Origin: Paulinella micropora
Lineage: Eukaryota; Cercozoa; Imbricatea; Euglyphida; Paulinellidae
Length of the DNA: 64,000 nt
Direction: 5' to 3'
Assembly: GCA_019918135.1 (NCBI GenBank)
Contig: WBZZ01002595.1
Location: forward strand, 34,583 to 98,582
Shown: positions 31,117-41,486 of the stretch, one piece after another
How positions within the stretch are numbered: the stretch's first letter is position 1
Layout: each line of letters opens with the position of its first letter
Translations under genes and position numbers: made by a program
Notes under the pieces: generated by a model
Told to the model about the DNA's origin: nothing
Database searches by the model: none
What the model saw: only the letters and a program-made list of their open reading frames with translations

Positions 31117-32199
31117 ATGGCAAAGACTCAAGGCGAAGAGCGGATAAACGAAATACTAGCGGGCATACAGTCCGACAAAAAACAATGGGTACCCACTGAC
31201 GTTGAAGCAAGTGAAAACCTAAAGTTTTTAAACGAACCCGAGAAATGCTTATGTACTAAACCAATAACTAAGGCATACCCATATGCGTGGGATGAGTATG
31301 TTATATTTGTTGGTGCTTCGTGCTCGTATAACCATTTCTACAGACCTAGAAAAAATAATGATTATTTAGAAATAGATTACATGTCTGAGAGAAAATGCGT
31401 AATATGCGAAAAGAAGATAAAGGCGGGTGTCCATTCGTTAGAAGATAAACATTATATGTGTTTTTACAATACAAAGTTGCTATGCATGCTAGCTGAAATC
31501 AAAAAACTAGAGAAAGAACAAGGAGTTTGTAAAACGCGGTTAAACACGCTCTATCATGCAATAGAAGAAATTACAAGATTAGTGTATGGCAACCCCGGAG
31601 AGGTTAAAGATAAAAAACCACGAAAAGGCTTAATTATTATGAACGGCAAAGAAGGCAGACAGGCGACAAAGTCTAACGCACAACACGTAAAAACAATAAA
31701 CGAGGTGGCCGATGTTCTTGACGAAGTAAAAGCAGAGATTACGGAGTACAAAATAGCGAAGATTGTGGAAATGTTGGACGTGTGGCAGTCATTCGTAAGA
31801 TATGGCGATCACATGGACGAAGTGCGCAAGGAGGAGCAACTTATCAAAATGAAAGAGATACAAGAAAGGCAGGCGAGGGCGAAGAAGATATCTGAAATGG
31901 TGCGCGACTATCACAAAAAGAAAAGAATTGAAAACCTATACAAAAACTGCGTAAAAGAGCGAAGAGATACGCGATCTAAAGTAATGATAACCCGCTATGT
32001 TGGTAGAGACTATTTCAACAGACTTAAATTTCATATAGACGAAGCGAAAAGCATTATACCCGCCAAAGAGTTGAGTGAAGAATGTAAATGCGAGAAATTC
32101 AATCCAATGTGGTGGGACAAATCCAACAAGAGATACGTATTAGTAATGTATGAGCCAAATATATTACTTTTGAACCACGGCGGGACACAACATATATAA
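31117..32199 (+). CDS. Uncharacterised PLV protein with Cys pairs
   Basis: 360 residues from the ATG at 31117, which I prefer to an in-frame start at 31084 because the promoter-like motif at 31082-31101 would overlap the longer version. It holds a CVICEKK...C..C region (about residues 90-125) that could bind zinc, then a long charged, probably coiled-coil stretch (about 235-300), and further Cys residues near the end (CKCEKF). I do not recognise the family. It lies directly ahead of the replication gene on the same strand. Confidence 0.75.
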   Translation: MAKTQGEERINEILAGIQSDKKQWVPTDVEASENLKFLNEPEKCLCTKPITKAYPYAWDEYVIFVGASCSYNHFYRPRKNNDYLEIDYMSERKCVICEKKIKAGVHSLEDKHYMCFYNTKLLCMLAEIKKLEKEQGVCKTRLNTLYHAIEEITRLVYGNPGEVKDKKPRKGLIIMNGKEGRQATKSNAQHVKTINEVADVLDEVKAEITEYKIAKIVEMLDVWQSFVRYGDHMDEVRKEEQLIKMKEIQERQARAKKISEMVRDYHKKKRIENLYKNCVKERRDTRSKVMITRYVGRDYFNRLKFHIDEAKSIIPAKELSEECKCEKFNPMWWDKSNKRYVLVMYEPNILLLNHGGTQHI

Positions 32200-32438
32200 T
32201 AGTCGCTTCCGTTGTAAATAAACTATACAGCGATACTTACAAAACGTTTATTAATTTAAAAACACCCAATTGAAATCTAACGGCAGACAGGCGCAAACTA
32301 TTTTTTTTTAGCCCAAAAACCTCTCCAGTGTAGCGGTCTTATGTATAATTTCCATTTAAGGATAATATATGTTGTCTTATATATACTATCTATAATAACC
32401 AGATTAACCACAAAAAAAAATTTATAACCTTATTATAG

Positions 32439-34862
32439 ATGGATGTCGATGAGGCAACCCGCACTCAGTTTATTAACAAAGAGGAGTTGTTTGATGCGAA
32501 CAAACTATCCTATATTATTAACAATTTTGATGACTTAAAAAGCCAACTGCGAGAGAAATGTTTCAAAGACGGAAGTCCTATAACACTGCTAAAAAAATAT
32601 ATTCAAAAAGTATTCAATAATAAAGTCTCTGTAGTGTATCGGCAAAATGGGGGCAAAGGTAGATTTAATGCTGTAGGCTCATTATCCCTCCAAAACATAC
32701 CGCGCGAGATAAGGCACACTATCGCCCGCGATTACTATGTAGATATTGATATGGTAAATGCGCATCCAGTCATACTACTACATTTATGTGCGATATTGAA
32801 CTTTGAAGCGAAATATCTGCGATCGTACGTGAAAAACAGAGAGAAGGTAATAGCCGATCTCATGAGCAAAAACGAGACGATTGACAGAGACAAGGCAAAA
32901 CAGATTATCCTATCAGTCCTAAATGGAGGCGAAAAGGATTACAACGCAGTCGCGAAAAAGACGAGGTTTCTAACCGCCTTCAAACAAGAAATGAAAGCCC
33001 TACATGGAAAGTTTGCGGGGGCAGACATTAAAGAATTTGAAAAAGTTAAGCAGAGGCGGATTAACAGAGGCGAAGACTTCAACCACGAGGCCAGTTATAT
33101 GAATACATTGTTATGCGACTTTGAAAACAAAATTCTTCAAGTTATGCTAGACTATTTTGGAAATCCTATTATGTGTGTTTTATGCTTTGATGGCCTGATG
33201 CTAGAAAAGAAGGACTACGATCTGGAAAGTTGTTCAAAGATCATTAAGGAGAAATTAGGGATAGACATGGCTCTTAAATTAAAGGAAATGAATGAAGGCC
33301 TAACCTTTCAAGAAAATGCGATTATTGAGCCTTATCAAACTCCCAGCCTTAAATACTTTGGAGATATGGATAACGTATATATTCAACACTATAGAGAGAA
33401 TGAGGCGAGCCTTGAAAGACTGGAAGAATGGCGCAGTTGTATAAACATAGTATCAAGGGGAGGCGGTCAAGTCGTGATGACTTTAAATCTAGACATTGAC
33501 GAAGAGACAGGAGACCGATCCGAATATTATGTACAAGCAGAAGTAGGCGCAATGATGTCCGCATTAAATTTTGAATGTTTTGTGCGGAATCCAGAATACA
33601 TTGAAGAATTGAAAGGAGACAAACACGACCCGAGAGCGAAACAATGGCTGTATCAACACTTTGGAAATGGCAATCAGTTTTCAACTGGATACGCAAAAGA
33701 CATGATGCAAAAGCGGAAAATTAAACGATATGACGACTTCATGTTTTACCCGTATTTGAAGCGAGTGGGGATACCCCCAGTATATTCTAACAAACTAAAT
33801 TTGTTTATGGGGTTTCCTATGAATAATATTCCATTTGAAAGTGTAAAAACAAAATACAATTTTGAAGAGAGTGCCTTATATAAACATCTAAAAACTGACT
33901 TTTTCACTGAAGGTCAGGGCGAGTTAGACAACTTTTTGGATAGTGTCGCGGACATGATACAGAAACCAAATGTAAATAGAGGTATTGGTCATTTGTTTTA
34001 CTCAGTCCAAGGGACTGGGAAAGGCATAATGAGCAAATTTATGGAGAGGTTGTTGGGAACGCAAAATCATGTGGTCATCAAAGACTTTAGCAGATACATG
34101 GAAAAATTCAATGTCGCATATGCGAACAAGATATTGAAAGTGTTTGAAGAACTGCCCGAGAAAGGCGGGGCTTTTACGATGAGCGACCGCTTAAAAAGTC
34201 AAATTGACCAAAAAGACGAAATAATAGAGCCCAAGGGAAGCAAGCAATACAAAGTAAAACATTTCGCCAGATACTGGTTTTACACGAATAACGAAAACAC
34301 GTTATACATAGAAGGAAGCGACAGGCGGTATTCACTCCACAAAATAAGCGGGAAGCACGCGGACGATAAAGTATATTTCGCCAAAATTCTAGATGAAATA
34401 AACGACGATGACTTTATCAGATGTGCCTTTGAATACTTCGCCACTAGACAATACGAAGAGATAAGTGTTATGACCGCATTTAAAACAAAATACAAGACGG
34501 AGCAGAAAATGGCCAACCTTCCCAAGGCTATTAAGTTTATGATTGACACCATTGAAGCAAAATTTGACAAAGTTGAAAGCAAAGATATGAAAGTGGAATC
34601 GGTACATCTATGCGAAAGATACAGAGAGTGGTGCTCAGAACAGGGAATATCTTATCATAAAGGAGCCTTCTTCACCCAACTGAAGCATGTAGGCATAGAT
34701 AAGCCCAAACAAAGCGGAGGAAAAAACAACAAAAAATACAGATTTACAATAAATGTCAGCACAATCCGAGACAAGATACGCGAGTATATAAAGGACGACG
34801 AATACGACTACAATTTTGGATCGGGAGTTAATGAAGAGGATGATGATGTCTTTTGGATGTAA
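32439..34862 (+). CDS. TV-Pol-like polymerase joined to superfamily 3 helicase
   Basis: 807 residues, the replication protein of the element. The N-terminal half resembles the family A-like TV-Pol of virophages: DIDMVNAHP (102-110) and a CFDGLML motif (249-255) are the likely metal-binding motifs. The C-terminal half is a D5-like superfamily 3 helicase with Walker A SVQGTGKG (522-529), Walker B ILKVFEEL (565-572) and a sensor-like FYTNNEN (614-620). A winged-helix-like end (about 720-770) follows. The same fusion is known from Sputnik-type virophages. The gene looks whole, with a TTATTATAG promoter-like string right before its ATG. Confidence 0.85.
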   Translation: MDVDEATRTQFINKEELFDANKLSYIINNFDDLKSQLREKCFKDGSPITLLKKYIQKVFNNKVSVVYRQNGGKGRFNAVGSLSLQNIPREIRHTIARDYYVDIDMVNAHPVILLHLCAILNFEAKYLRSYVKNREKVIADLMSKNETIDRDKAKQIILSVLNGGEKDYNAVAKKTRFLTAFKQEMKALHGKFAGADIKEFEKVKQRRINRGEDFNHEASYMNTLLCDFENKILQVMLDYFGNPIMCVLCFDGLMLEKKDYDLESCSKIIKEKLGIDMALKLKEMNEGLTFQENAIIEPYQTPSLKYFGDMDNVYIQHYRENEASLERLEEWRSCINIVSRGGGQVVMTLNLDIDEETGDRSEYYVQAEVGAMMSALNFECFVRNPEYIEELKGDKHDPRAKQWLYQHFGNGNQFSTGYAKDMMQKRKIKRYDDFMFYPYLKRVGIPPVYSNKLNLFMGFPMNNIPFESVKTKYNFEESALYKHLKTDFFTEGQGELDNFLDSVADMIQKPNVNRGIGHLFYSVQGTGKGIMSKFMERLLGTQNHVVIKDFSRYMEKFNVAYANKILKVFEELPEKGGAFTMSDRLKSQIDQKDEIIEPKGSKQYKVKHFARYWFYTNNENTLYIEGSDRRYSLHKISGKHADDKVYFAKILDEINDDDFIRCAFEYFATRQYEEISVMTAFKTKYKTEQKMANLPKAIKFMIDTIEAKFDKVESKDMKVESVHLCERYREWCSEQGISYHKGAFFTQLKHVGIDKPKQSGGKNNKKYRFTINVSTIRDKIREYIKDDEYDYNFGSGVNEEDDDVFWM

Positions 34863-34929
34863 TATTATTGTCTTCAATATTGAAAACAATATTAAAAAAC
34901 TGATTTTTTTTGTTATGCTTATATATAGT

Positions 34930-35589
34930 ATGCCATCAACCAAAGGAGATTATCTGAGCCAAATAGAAAAATGGACTCATTTAAGTAGTGATATTAAACC
35001 ACCAACAAGCAAATCACTTAAAACTGATATCGTCGCATTTTACGGAAAATACCGACCCGAACAACCCCCGCGGGGTGATAACGTTGAAGTTTCATTGCCC
35101 CCCGTTGATACATTGAAGAATGTTGCTTTTGACGAACCAGAAGAATTTACGCCTTTTAAAGAAAGTGATTTGAAGGAAACTGGTATAACCGAAATCAAGG
35201 CCAACGTAGGAGAAGAATTGGCGAAAAAAGAATTACCTGTTTTGGAAGCAAAAGAGGAGCCTGCGCCAGTTAGGGAAAAGAAAACACCGATTAAAGCAAA
35301 GCGGAATCCGCCCGAAAGCGGGTATAGTTGCTATGAAATAATAACGGCACATTTGAAAGTATCAAAAGACCCGTTTAATTTCTTGTATATGAAAGTGGAA
35401 GACCGCACCATATTACAGGAGGATATGAAGAAATGGCACGAAAGCAGATACGCACACATACCACCAGAGCAACGCCCCATTCTTAAATATGGTAAGTTAG
35501 ATTATAAAACGTTTTTCCGCGATGTTTTATCTCAACACGAGGGCAAACTCACGACACTAAAAGATATGTATGACAGGTTTCATGTATAA
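34930..35589 (+). CDS. Uncharacterised PLV protein
   Basis: About 219 residues from the ATG at 34930, preceded by TTATATATAGT; an in-frame start at 34816 would overlap the helicase gene and is less likely. It begins MPSTKGDYLSQIEKW, has a Lys/Glu/Pro-rich middle that is probably disordered, and an ordered C-terminal part (about 140-219, YSCYEIITAHLKVS onward). I do not recognise it. It converges with the next gene, overlapping it by about ten bases at the stop codons. Confidence 0.65.
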   Translation: MPSTKGDYLSQIEKWTHLSSDIKPPTSKSLKTDIVAFYGKYRPEQPPRGDNVEVSLPPVDTLKNVAFDEPEEFTPFKESDLKETGITEIKANVGEELAKKELPVLEAKEEPAPVREKKTPIKAKRNPPESGYSCYEIITAHLKVSKDPFNFLYMKVEDRTILQEDMKKWHESRYAHIPPEQRPILKYGKLDYKTFFRDVLSQHEGKLTTLKDMYDRFHV

Positions 35590-36209
35590 GACGCCGTAAG
35601 TGCTACGTCGCGCATTACATCAATATTGAAATATGAAGGTTTGAAAGATACAGGCTCCGCAGACGCTGATTTATAATACACTTCTATGGTTAATGGTGCG
35701 CCAGTCGCATACGTTACCAGAGCATCATTTGTTGTATTATCTACAATTCGTATAGTGCGGTTGTTGGTAGTGTCCGAGGGGTTTGGACACGTCATCTGCC
35801 AAGTCAAATTCATTTGAACTCCGTATCTTTGGATTAGCCACACACAATCAAAAGACTTATAATCAATGGCGGTTGTATAATTTAGCACTTCGGTATAATA
35901 ATCATATGTATTCGTGCCATCTGTGATATGAAACCAAAATTGGAATGTTGCTATGCCAGTCGGCGCGGATAAATTCAAAGACCCACGAAATGCTACATTA
36001 ACAAAATAACCATATCCTAAACTTGATATTGTTTTGCTACCATATCCGCCCGTACATAGAGTTGTGAATGTTGAGCTAGTCATCCACGAACGCATATCAA
36101 GACCAACATACACATTTTGAATGTTTCTAGTTAAAGTAGGCGTAGCCACAACCGCGATTGTCTTCGTGTCGATTGATTGTTGCTCTTGCGAACGGCCAAA
36201 TATATTCAT
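35580..36209 (-). CDS. Probable virion surface protein, beta-rich
   Basis: 209 residues, rich in Thr, Ser, Tyr and Asn with alternating hydrophobic residues, as in beta-sandwich capsid or decoration proteins. No catalytic motif. It starts MNIFGRSQEQQ, has no signal peptide, and is divergent from the fibre gene with only ~55 bp between the two starts, so the two probably share a promoter region. A structural role is inferred from composition and neighbourhood. Confidence 0.6.
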   Translation of the reverse strand: MNIFGRSQEQQSIDTKTIAVVATPTLTRNIQNVYVGLDMRSWMTSSTFTTLCTGGYGSKTISSLGYGYFVNVAFRGSLNLSAPTGIATFQFWFHITDGTNTYDYYTEVLNYTTAIDYKSFDCVWLIQRYGVQMNLTWQMTCPNPSDTTNNRTIRIVDNTTNDALVTYATGAPLTIEVYYKSASAEPVSFKPSYFNIDVMRDVALTASYT

Positions 36210-36264
36210 TTTTTTTCAAAAACTTAAACTATATATACCATAATATAAAATAATTGAATAAAAT

Positions 36265-39200
36265 ATGAACCATTTAGGTAATCCTTGGACATATCATTTC
36301 TACGGCTCTGTTATAGTGGATGAAGATTTAGAAATAGACGGCATATTATACGGCGACCACATAGAAGCAAACTCAATACAAGCAAGGACTGACGACATAA
36401 CAATATCGTCGCGAAATAATAACTCTTCTTTGTTGATATCTGATACTGGTTATGTGTCAATTAATAACGAATACGACTTACCAATAGCGGACGGCACGGC
36501 TAATCAAGTATTAAAAACAGATGGGCTAGGCAATACTTCATTTGCTACATTAAATTCAAGTTATATAAGCGACTTTGAATTAGATAAATTAACGGATGTA
36601 GTCATAACAGGCACACCCACAAATAACCAACTACTCATTTATAGCACAGGACAATGGCGCAATACAAACTCACCTTTTCTTAGATTGGATGGCCTCACTA
36701 TGATGTTTGGAGATTTGAATATGGGAAGTTTTAATGTAGCAAATGTTGGTAATGTTGATGGTGTTGATGTTTCCGCCCTTGATAGTTCTGTGGTAAAACT
36801 AACAGGTGACCAAATCATAGGAGGAATTAAGACATTTAGCAGTATAATAAATGCTAGTGCGGGTATTGATATGAAAAGCCAAAACATAACAAATGTTAAT
36901 CTTGTTGATGGTGTTGATGTTTCGGCTCTTGATACTTCTGTCGTTAAACTAACAGGAGACCAAACAATAACAGGGAATCAAACATTTACTACTTATGTGG
37001 GTGTAAAAGACTCAAATCCATTAAACACAGGTAAGTTATTCTTCAATTACAACAATAATATGGGCTCTATCTATTCGTCGGAGGCAGGCGGCGCAACGGG
37101 CTATCCATTATCTTTTGTCGGCTCGTCCATACTTTTTGCTCCAACAACAGGGGGTGGGATAACATTAACGGGCAATGTTTTTAATTTTAACAGCACGACA
37201 GCAATTAGCGGGCTTCCGGCGCCATTCTATGATGGTGATGCTTCAACGAAAGCATATACCGATACAAAATTAGCAAAGGACGGCACAACGGCTATGACGG
37301 GCAGTTTAAATATGGGTGGTTTTGCTATTACAAATGTTGGTAATGTTGATGGTGTGGCCCTTGATACTTCTGTGTTCAAACTAACAGGAGACCAAACCAT
37401 AGCAGGAACCAAAACATTCAGCAACATAATAAATGCGAGCGCGGGGATTGATATGAAAAGCCAAAGCATAACAAATGTTAATCTTGTTGATGGTGTGGAT
37501 GTTTCTACTCTTGACACTTCGGTGGTTAAACTAACAGGAGACCAAACCATAGCAGGGAATAAAAAATTTACATCAACTTTGGAAGTAAGTGGTTCATCCA
37601 ATCCAACTACTTTTGACGGCATTGGCATAGCCTTTGATACAAAAATAGGAATGATTGCCGCACAAAAGACAGCAACAGCGACTTGGTATCCGATACAAAT
37701 AACGGGGTCATATGTTGATTTATATGCGGGTGATAATGTAATCGCGACAGCAACGGGCACGACACTATCTTTGAACAACAGAAAAATAACAAACTTAGCC
37801 ACACCATCAGCAACAACAGATGGAGCAAACAAAAGTTATGTGGATACATTAGACGGGCAAAATGTGAAACTAACTGGAAACCAAACCATAGCAGGAATTA
37901 AGACATATAGCAGTGGTGTTGAAATAACGGGAAATTCAATCAATTCAACAACAAAGGGCACATTTATCGTTTTCAATTCTACCAGTAATATTGGGTCAAT
38001 TGCTAGTTTGGATATGAAAACTGCAACATATTACAACTTTGAAATTTCTGCGAAAAAAATAAGTTTTATTATTGACGGGACGATTGTCGGTTGGGTAAAT
38101 GCTTCGGGGCTAGATTGTAATAGTAGCAAAATAGCCAACCTTGGAACTCCGACATTAGCGACCGATGGCGCGACAAAAGGGTATGCGGACACATTGGACG
38201 GGCAAAATGTAAAACTAACAACAGACCAAACCATAACAGGAAGTAAAACATTCAACGGGGCGAGCACTACGATAAAATATCTAACTTTAACGAACAATGC
38301 TGATTTTAATAATCAAACTATCACTAATGGTGGAAATATTACATATAATGGGGCGAGGATATTAAACCAAAACGGAGGAGACATATTCTTTTCACAGACA
38401 ACGGGTGATTATCAATATTTCTTATTTACTCTAAATACTGCTACAAGTGGAACCGCAAACCAAAGAGGTTATGTATTCACGAATGTAGCGTCTGATGTAA
38501 AAGGGGCGGGACTTTATATTTCAAAACTTTTGGATAATAAAAGTGCTTCGTCTGACATTGTCCGTTTTAACAATGCGGGCGGTATGAAGTTTTATGGAGC
38601 CTTAGATATGAACTCAAACAACATAACAAATGGAGGAACAATAACAGGAACAACAATTACTTCAACCGCGGGAGTATCAACAACAACACTAACGGCGAGC
38701 GGATTATTAACAGCGACAGGAGGCTCTAGCATAGTCATACAAGGAAATACGAATGGAGGCAATACAAGAGGAATATTTTTGTGGGACACTGGCAACACCA
38801 GTTATGGCATTTATATGGCTTCAAATGGGGGAGCCACAAATACCAGAAGTATAGCGGGAGGGTCTGCGGTTGCAGGCAACGATTTCACTTCTTTTGCCGT
38901 TAGATTTAGGGTAAGTAATGCTTCAACCGACGGATTTATATGGGAGAACTCGTCCGAACAATTGTTAATGTCATTAAACGGGGCAAACGGGACTTTATGG
39001 ACAAAAGGGTTAATAACGGCTAGTGCGGGGATATCAACAACAACAGCAACCGCAAGCGGATTGATAACAGCAAATGCGGGAATTACATACACTGGCACAC
39101 TAACATCGGCAACGAATACCAGTGGGGCAAAAATAGGAATTCAGGGACCAACCGACGGAACAAACGCAAAGGGAATATTTCTATGGGATACGACTAATAC

Positions 39201-40197
39201 GAGTTGGGGGATTTATGCAGCGTCTGGTGGAGCAAGCAAAAGTTTAGCAAATGGTACGGCAGTTTCTGGAAATGATTTTACTTCGTATGCTTTTCGTTTC
39301 AGGGTTGCTAATGATGCTACAATGGGATTTGTATGGGAGAATTCTGCTGAACAATTGTTAATGTCATTGAATGGGGCAAATGGAACTTTATGGACAAAAG
39401 GATTGATAACGGCTAGTGCGGGGATTACATATTCTAGGGTGCTAACAACGGCATCAGCATCAACTAATGGGGCAAAAATAGCAATTCAAGGACAAACAGA
39501 CGGGACGAATGCGAGAGGAATATTTATGTGGGACATTGGAGATTCAAACTGGGGGATTTATATGAGCCAGTCTGGGGCAAATAAAGCATTAAGTGGAGGA
39601 ACAGCACCAGCAGGAGGAGTAGGCGGAGGATTAACTTCTTATTCTATTAGATTTAGAGTGAATGGTTCTTCAACGAGTGGGTTCATATGGGAGAATAATT
39701 CAAATACTGCTTTAGTGTCTTTGAAAGCGAGCGATGGACAATTATGGGTATTGTCTAATCCAATTCAATATTCAGACAGGAGAAAAAAAGAAGATATAAA
39801 GGAATGTTTAGGCTTAGATTTTATTAATAAGTTAAATCCAGTCTGCTATCGTATGATTGACGACAAAAAGAAATGTAGGACTGGCTTAATAGCACAAGAA
39901 TTAGAAGAAATACTAACAGAAATGGATATGCTAGATTTTGGCGGATTTATAAAAGAAACAATTATGGTTCCCTGTCCAAAGCAAAGAGCGGAATACGAAT
40001 TGAAGGGTGTAAGTATCAATCCAGAAGATGTTAAATGTATTGATAGTGGTGATGTCGGTTATGGTATAGGTTATTCTGAATTTATCGCCCCGTTAATTAA
40101 GGCCGTTCAACAATTATCAGACAAAGTAGTTAATTTAGAAAAGGAAAATAATAATCTCATGAATATACTACAAGAAATTAGAGAAAATGTCAAATAA
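36265..40197 (+). CDS. Giant fibre protein with S74 chaperone domain
   Basis: 1310 residues, the largest gene of the element. It is built of repeats: an N-terminal to middle series of VDGV(D/A)...LDTSVVKLTGDQTI(A/T)G modules (about residues 155-660), then about three ~100-residue modules carrying GIF(L/M)WD, FRV and ENS(S/A)EQLLMSLNGANGTL (about 825-1110). The C-terminus is a Peptidase_S74-type intramolecular chaperone: SDRRKKEDI at about 1170-1178 and GLIAQELEEIL. In phage fibres this domain trimerises the fibre and cuts itself off at a Ser-Lys dyad. A host-binding spike is the natural reading. Confidence 0.85.
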   Translation: MNHLGNPWTYHFYGSVIVDEDLEIDGILYGDHIEANSIQARTDDITISSRNNNSSLLISDTGYVSINNEYDLPIADGTANQVLKTDGLGNTSFATLNSSYISDFELDKLTDVVITGTPTNNQLLIYSTGQWRNTNSPFLRLDGLTMMFGDLNMGSFNVANVGNVDGVDVSALDSSVVKLTGDQIIGGIKTFSSIINASAGIDMKSQNITNVNLVDGVDVSALDTSVVKLTGDQTITGNQTFTTYVGVKDSNPLNTGKLFFNYNNNMGSIYSSEAGGATGYPLSFVGSSILFAPTTGGGITLTGNVFNFNSTTAISGLPAPFYDGDASTKAYTDTKLAKDGTTAMTGSLNMGGFAITNVGNVDGVALDTSVFKLTGDQTIAGTKTFSNIINASAGIDMKSQSITNVNLVDGVDVSTLDTSVVKLTGDQTIAGNKKFTSTLEVSGSSNPTTFDGIGIAFDTKIGMIAAQKTATATWYPIQITGSYVDLYAGDNVIATATGTTLSLNNRKITNLATPSATTDGANKSYVDTLDGQNVKLTGNQTIAGIKTYSSGVEITGNSINSTTKGTFIVFNSTSNIGSIASLDMKTATYYNFEISAKKISFIIDGTIVGWVNASGLDCNSSKIANLGTPTLATDGATKGYADTLDGQNVKLTTDQTITGSKTFNGASTTIKYLTLTNNADFNNQTITNGGNITYNGARILNQNGGDIFFSQTTGDYQYFLFTLNTATSGTANQRGYVFTNVASDVKGAGLYISKLLDNKSASSDIVRFNNAGGMKFYGALDMNSNNITNGGTITGTTITSTAGVSTTTLTASGLLTATGGSSIVIQGNTNGGNTRGIFLWDTGNTSYGIYMASNGGATNTRSIAGGSAVAGNDFTSFAVRFRVSNASTDGFIWENSSEQLLMSLNGANGTLWTKGLITASAGISTTTATASGLITANAGITYTGTLTSATNTSGAKIGIQGPTDGTNAKGIFLWDTTNTSWGIYAASGGASKSLANGTAVSGNDFTSYAFRFRVANDATMGFVWENSAEQLLMSLNGANGTLWTKGLITASAGITYSRVLTTASASTNGAKIAIQGQTDGTNARGIFMWDIGDSNWGIYMSQSGANKALSGGTAPAGGVGGGLTSYSIRFRVNGSSTSGFIWENNSNTALVSLKASDGQLWVLSNPIQYSDRRKKEDIKECLGLDFINKLNPVCYRMIDDKKKCRTGLIAQELEEILTEMDMLDFGGFIKETIMVPCPKQRAEYELKGVSINPEDVKCIDSGDVGYGIGYSEFIAPLIKAVQQLSDKVVNLEKENNNLMNILQEIRENVK

Positions 40198-40537
40198 TAC
40201 GACTAGACTTCACAGACCCCCGCCTATTATGGATATGGATGGCGAACTAACTCCAGAATTAAAGTCTCGCGTTTTGGATATTGAACTAAAGACAGAAGAA
40301 AAAAAGATTGACAATGAAATTGAGAACGAATGGAACTGCTGTATGACGACAAGGAAAACCGACAGCAGAATGATTAAATACTTATTTCAAATGATGATTA
40401 TAATAGCAATCATCACGATTTGCTTAATAAAACTCGCTAAAAATAACATGCCTTGTGAGCAGGCTAATGTATATGTAGGTATCCTTACACTCTTAATCGG
40501 CATCGTTTTACCTTCTCCTTCTACAAGTAAGAAGTAA
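40187..40537 (+). CDS. PLV membrane protein, two transmembrane segments
   Basis: 116 residues. The charged N-terminal half is followed by two hydrophobic segments (about residues 66-85 and 94-108) with a short Cys-containing loop. Its ATG lies inside the end of the fibre gene (11-bp overlap), so the two are probably expressed together. It could be a virion membrane component or help anchor the fibre; that is inference from the gene arrangement. Confidence 0.65.
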   Translation: MSNNTTRLHRPPPIMDMDGELTPELKSRVLDIELKTEEKKIDNEIENEWNCCMTTRKTDSRMIKYLFQMMIIIAIITICLIKLAKNNMPCEQANVYVGILTLLIGIVLPSPSTSKK

Positions 40538-40538
40538 T

Positions 40539-41195
40539 TTAAAGACCAAAGGCGGATAAACCGACCATATTATCATAATGAATTTGACTTATTCTATGTC
40601 TTGATAAAGTACCAATTCTTAAAAATTTACCACATTTACATTGGATTTTTTTTGATTTATACATTCTTTGTTTTCGGTTTAGCTCATCTCTATCTTTTTC
40701 ATAATATTCTCTCTGTTTTCTGTTTATCTCATCTCTATTTTGTTCTCTGTATTCTTTCCATTTTTGCAGTAGTTGTTCTTTATTTTCTTCATAATATTTC
40801 TTTTGTTGGTGTCGTATTTGCTCCTTGTTTTCCACGTACCATTCTTTAATTTTTTGTGTTATGTGTTCTTTATTTTCTTCACGATACTCTTTATCTGTTC
40901 TTCCCGCAATTAGTTTATTAACACAATTACTATTTCTAATACATTCGCCTTCTCGTTTTCTCAATTGATTTACATTTTCACACGGATAATCTTCAATCAA
41001 TTCAACAAATGCATCACCATATTTGACGATTTCAAAAGAAGAAATATAATGATATTTTCCATTCATCCATTTTTTGTAATGGATTTTATGAAAATAAAGT
41101 CTTTTGTATAATGGTTGAGTGGTTGAACCAATATACACCTGTTCCGTTTGATACGACCTAATCGCATATATTTTACCTTGTTTATAATCTGGCAT
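40539..41195 (-). CDS. GIY-YIG endonuclease, copy 1
   Basis: 218 residues. The N-terminal GIY-YIG domain shows GKIYAIRS, VYIGSTTQPLYKRLYFHK with the conserved Arg, then the Glu in REGEC and an NCVNK motif. The tail has about six YYEENKEQ-type repeats, likely helical and DNA-binding, and ends with a Cys/His zinc-finger-like CKCGKF...H. It is closely related to the gene at 52999-53628. Enzymes of this kind cut DNA and often drive the spread of their own gene; in giant viruses and PLVs they are common. Confidence 0.85.
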   Translation of the reverse strand: MPDYKQGKIYAIRSYQTEQVYIGSTTQPLYKRLYFHKIHYKKWMNGKYHYISSFEIVKYGDAFVELIEDYPCENVNQLRKREGECIRNSNCVNKLIAGRTDKEYREENKEHITQKIKEWYVENKEQIRHQQKKYYEENKEQLLQKWKEYREQNRDEINRKQREYYEKDRDELNRKQRMYKSKKIQCKCGKFLRIGTLSRHRISQIHYDNMVGLSAFGL

Positions 41196-41228
41196 CCTTT
41201 TATATCGTTTATTATCATTATCTTTAAA

Positions 41229-41483
41229 TCATAAATTATCACATTCATATATATGTGTCATGTACCAAGAGGAAGTCTCACCTGCGCACATTAATGGTAA
41301 AGCCTCATCAAAACTCCGACACATACTATTTCCGTTATTTATGAAAACACACTTAAACCCTGTATCTACACCTTGCTTTATACAATAAGCACAACTCTCA
41401 TTCTTTTTTTCGCTTACCCGAGAGTAAAAGTCGCAGGCAGTGCGACCTAACACAGAGCACACAAGTAAAAATATTAATAACAT
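41229..41483 (-). CDS. Small secreted cysteine-rich PLV protein
   Basis: 84 residues with a hydrophobic start (MLLIFLLVCSVLG) that looks like a signal peptide. The mature part has about eight Cys, with the spacing C-x13-C-x2-C followed by three more widely spaced Cys, loosely like a PSI (plexin-semaphorin-integrin) domain. Such a protein would be secreted or sit on a membrane surface. It is head-on to nothing else and lies between the first nuclease and a small gene on the same strand. The PSI likeness is weak. Confidence 0.55.
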   Translation of the reverse strand: MLLIFLLVCSVLGRTACDFYSRVSEKKNESCAYCIKQGVDTGFKCVFINNGNSMCRSFDEALPLMCAGETSSWYMTHIYECDNL

Positions 41484-41486
41484 ATA

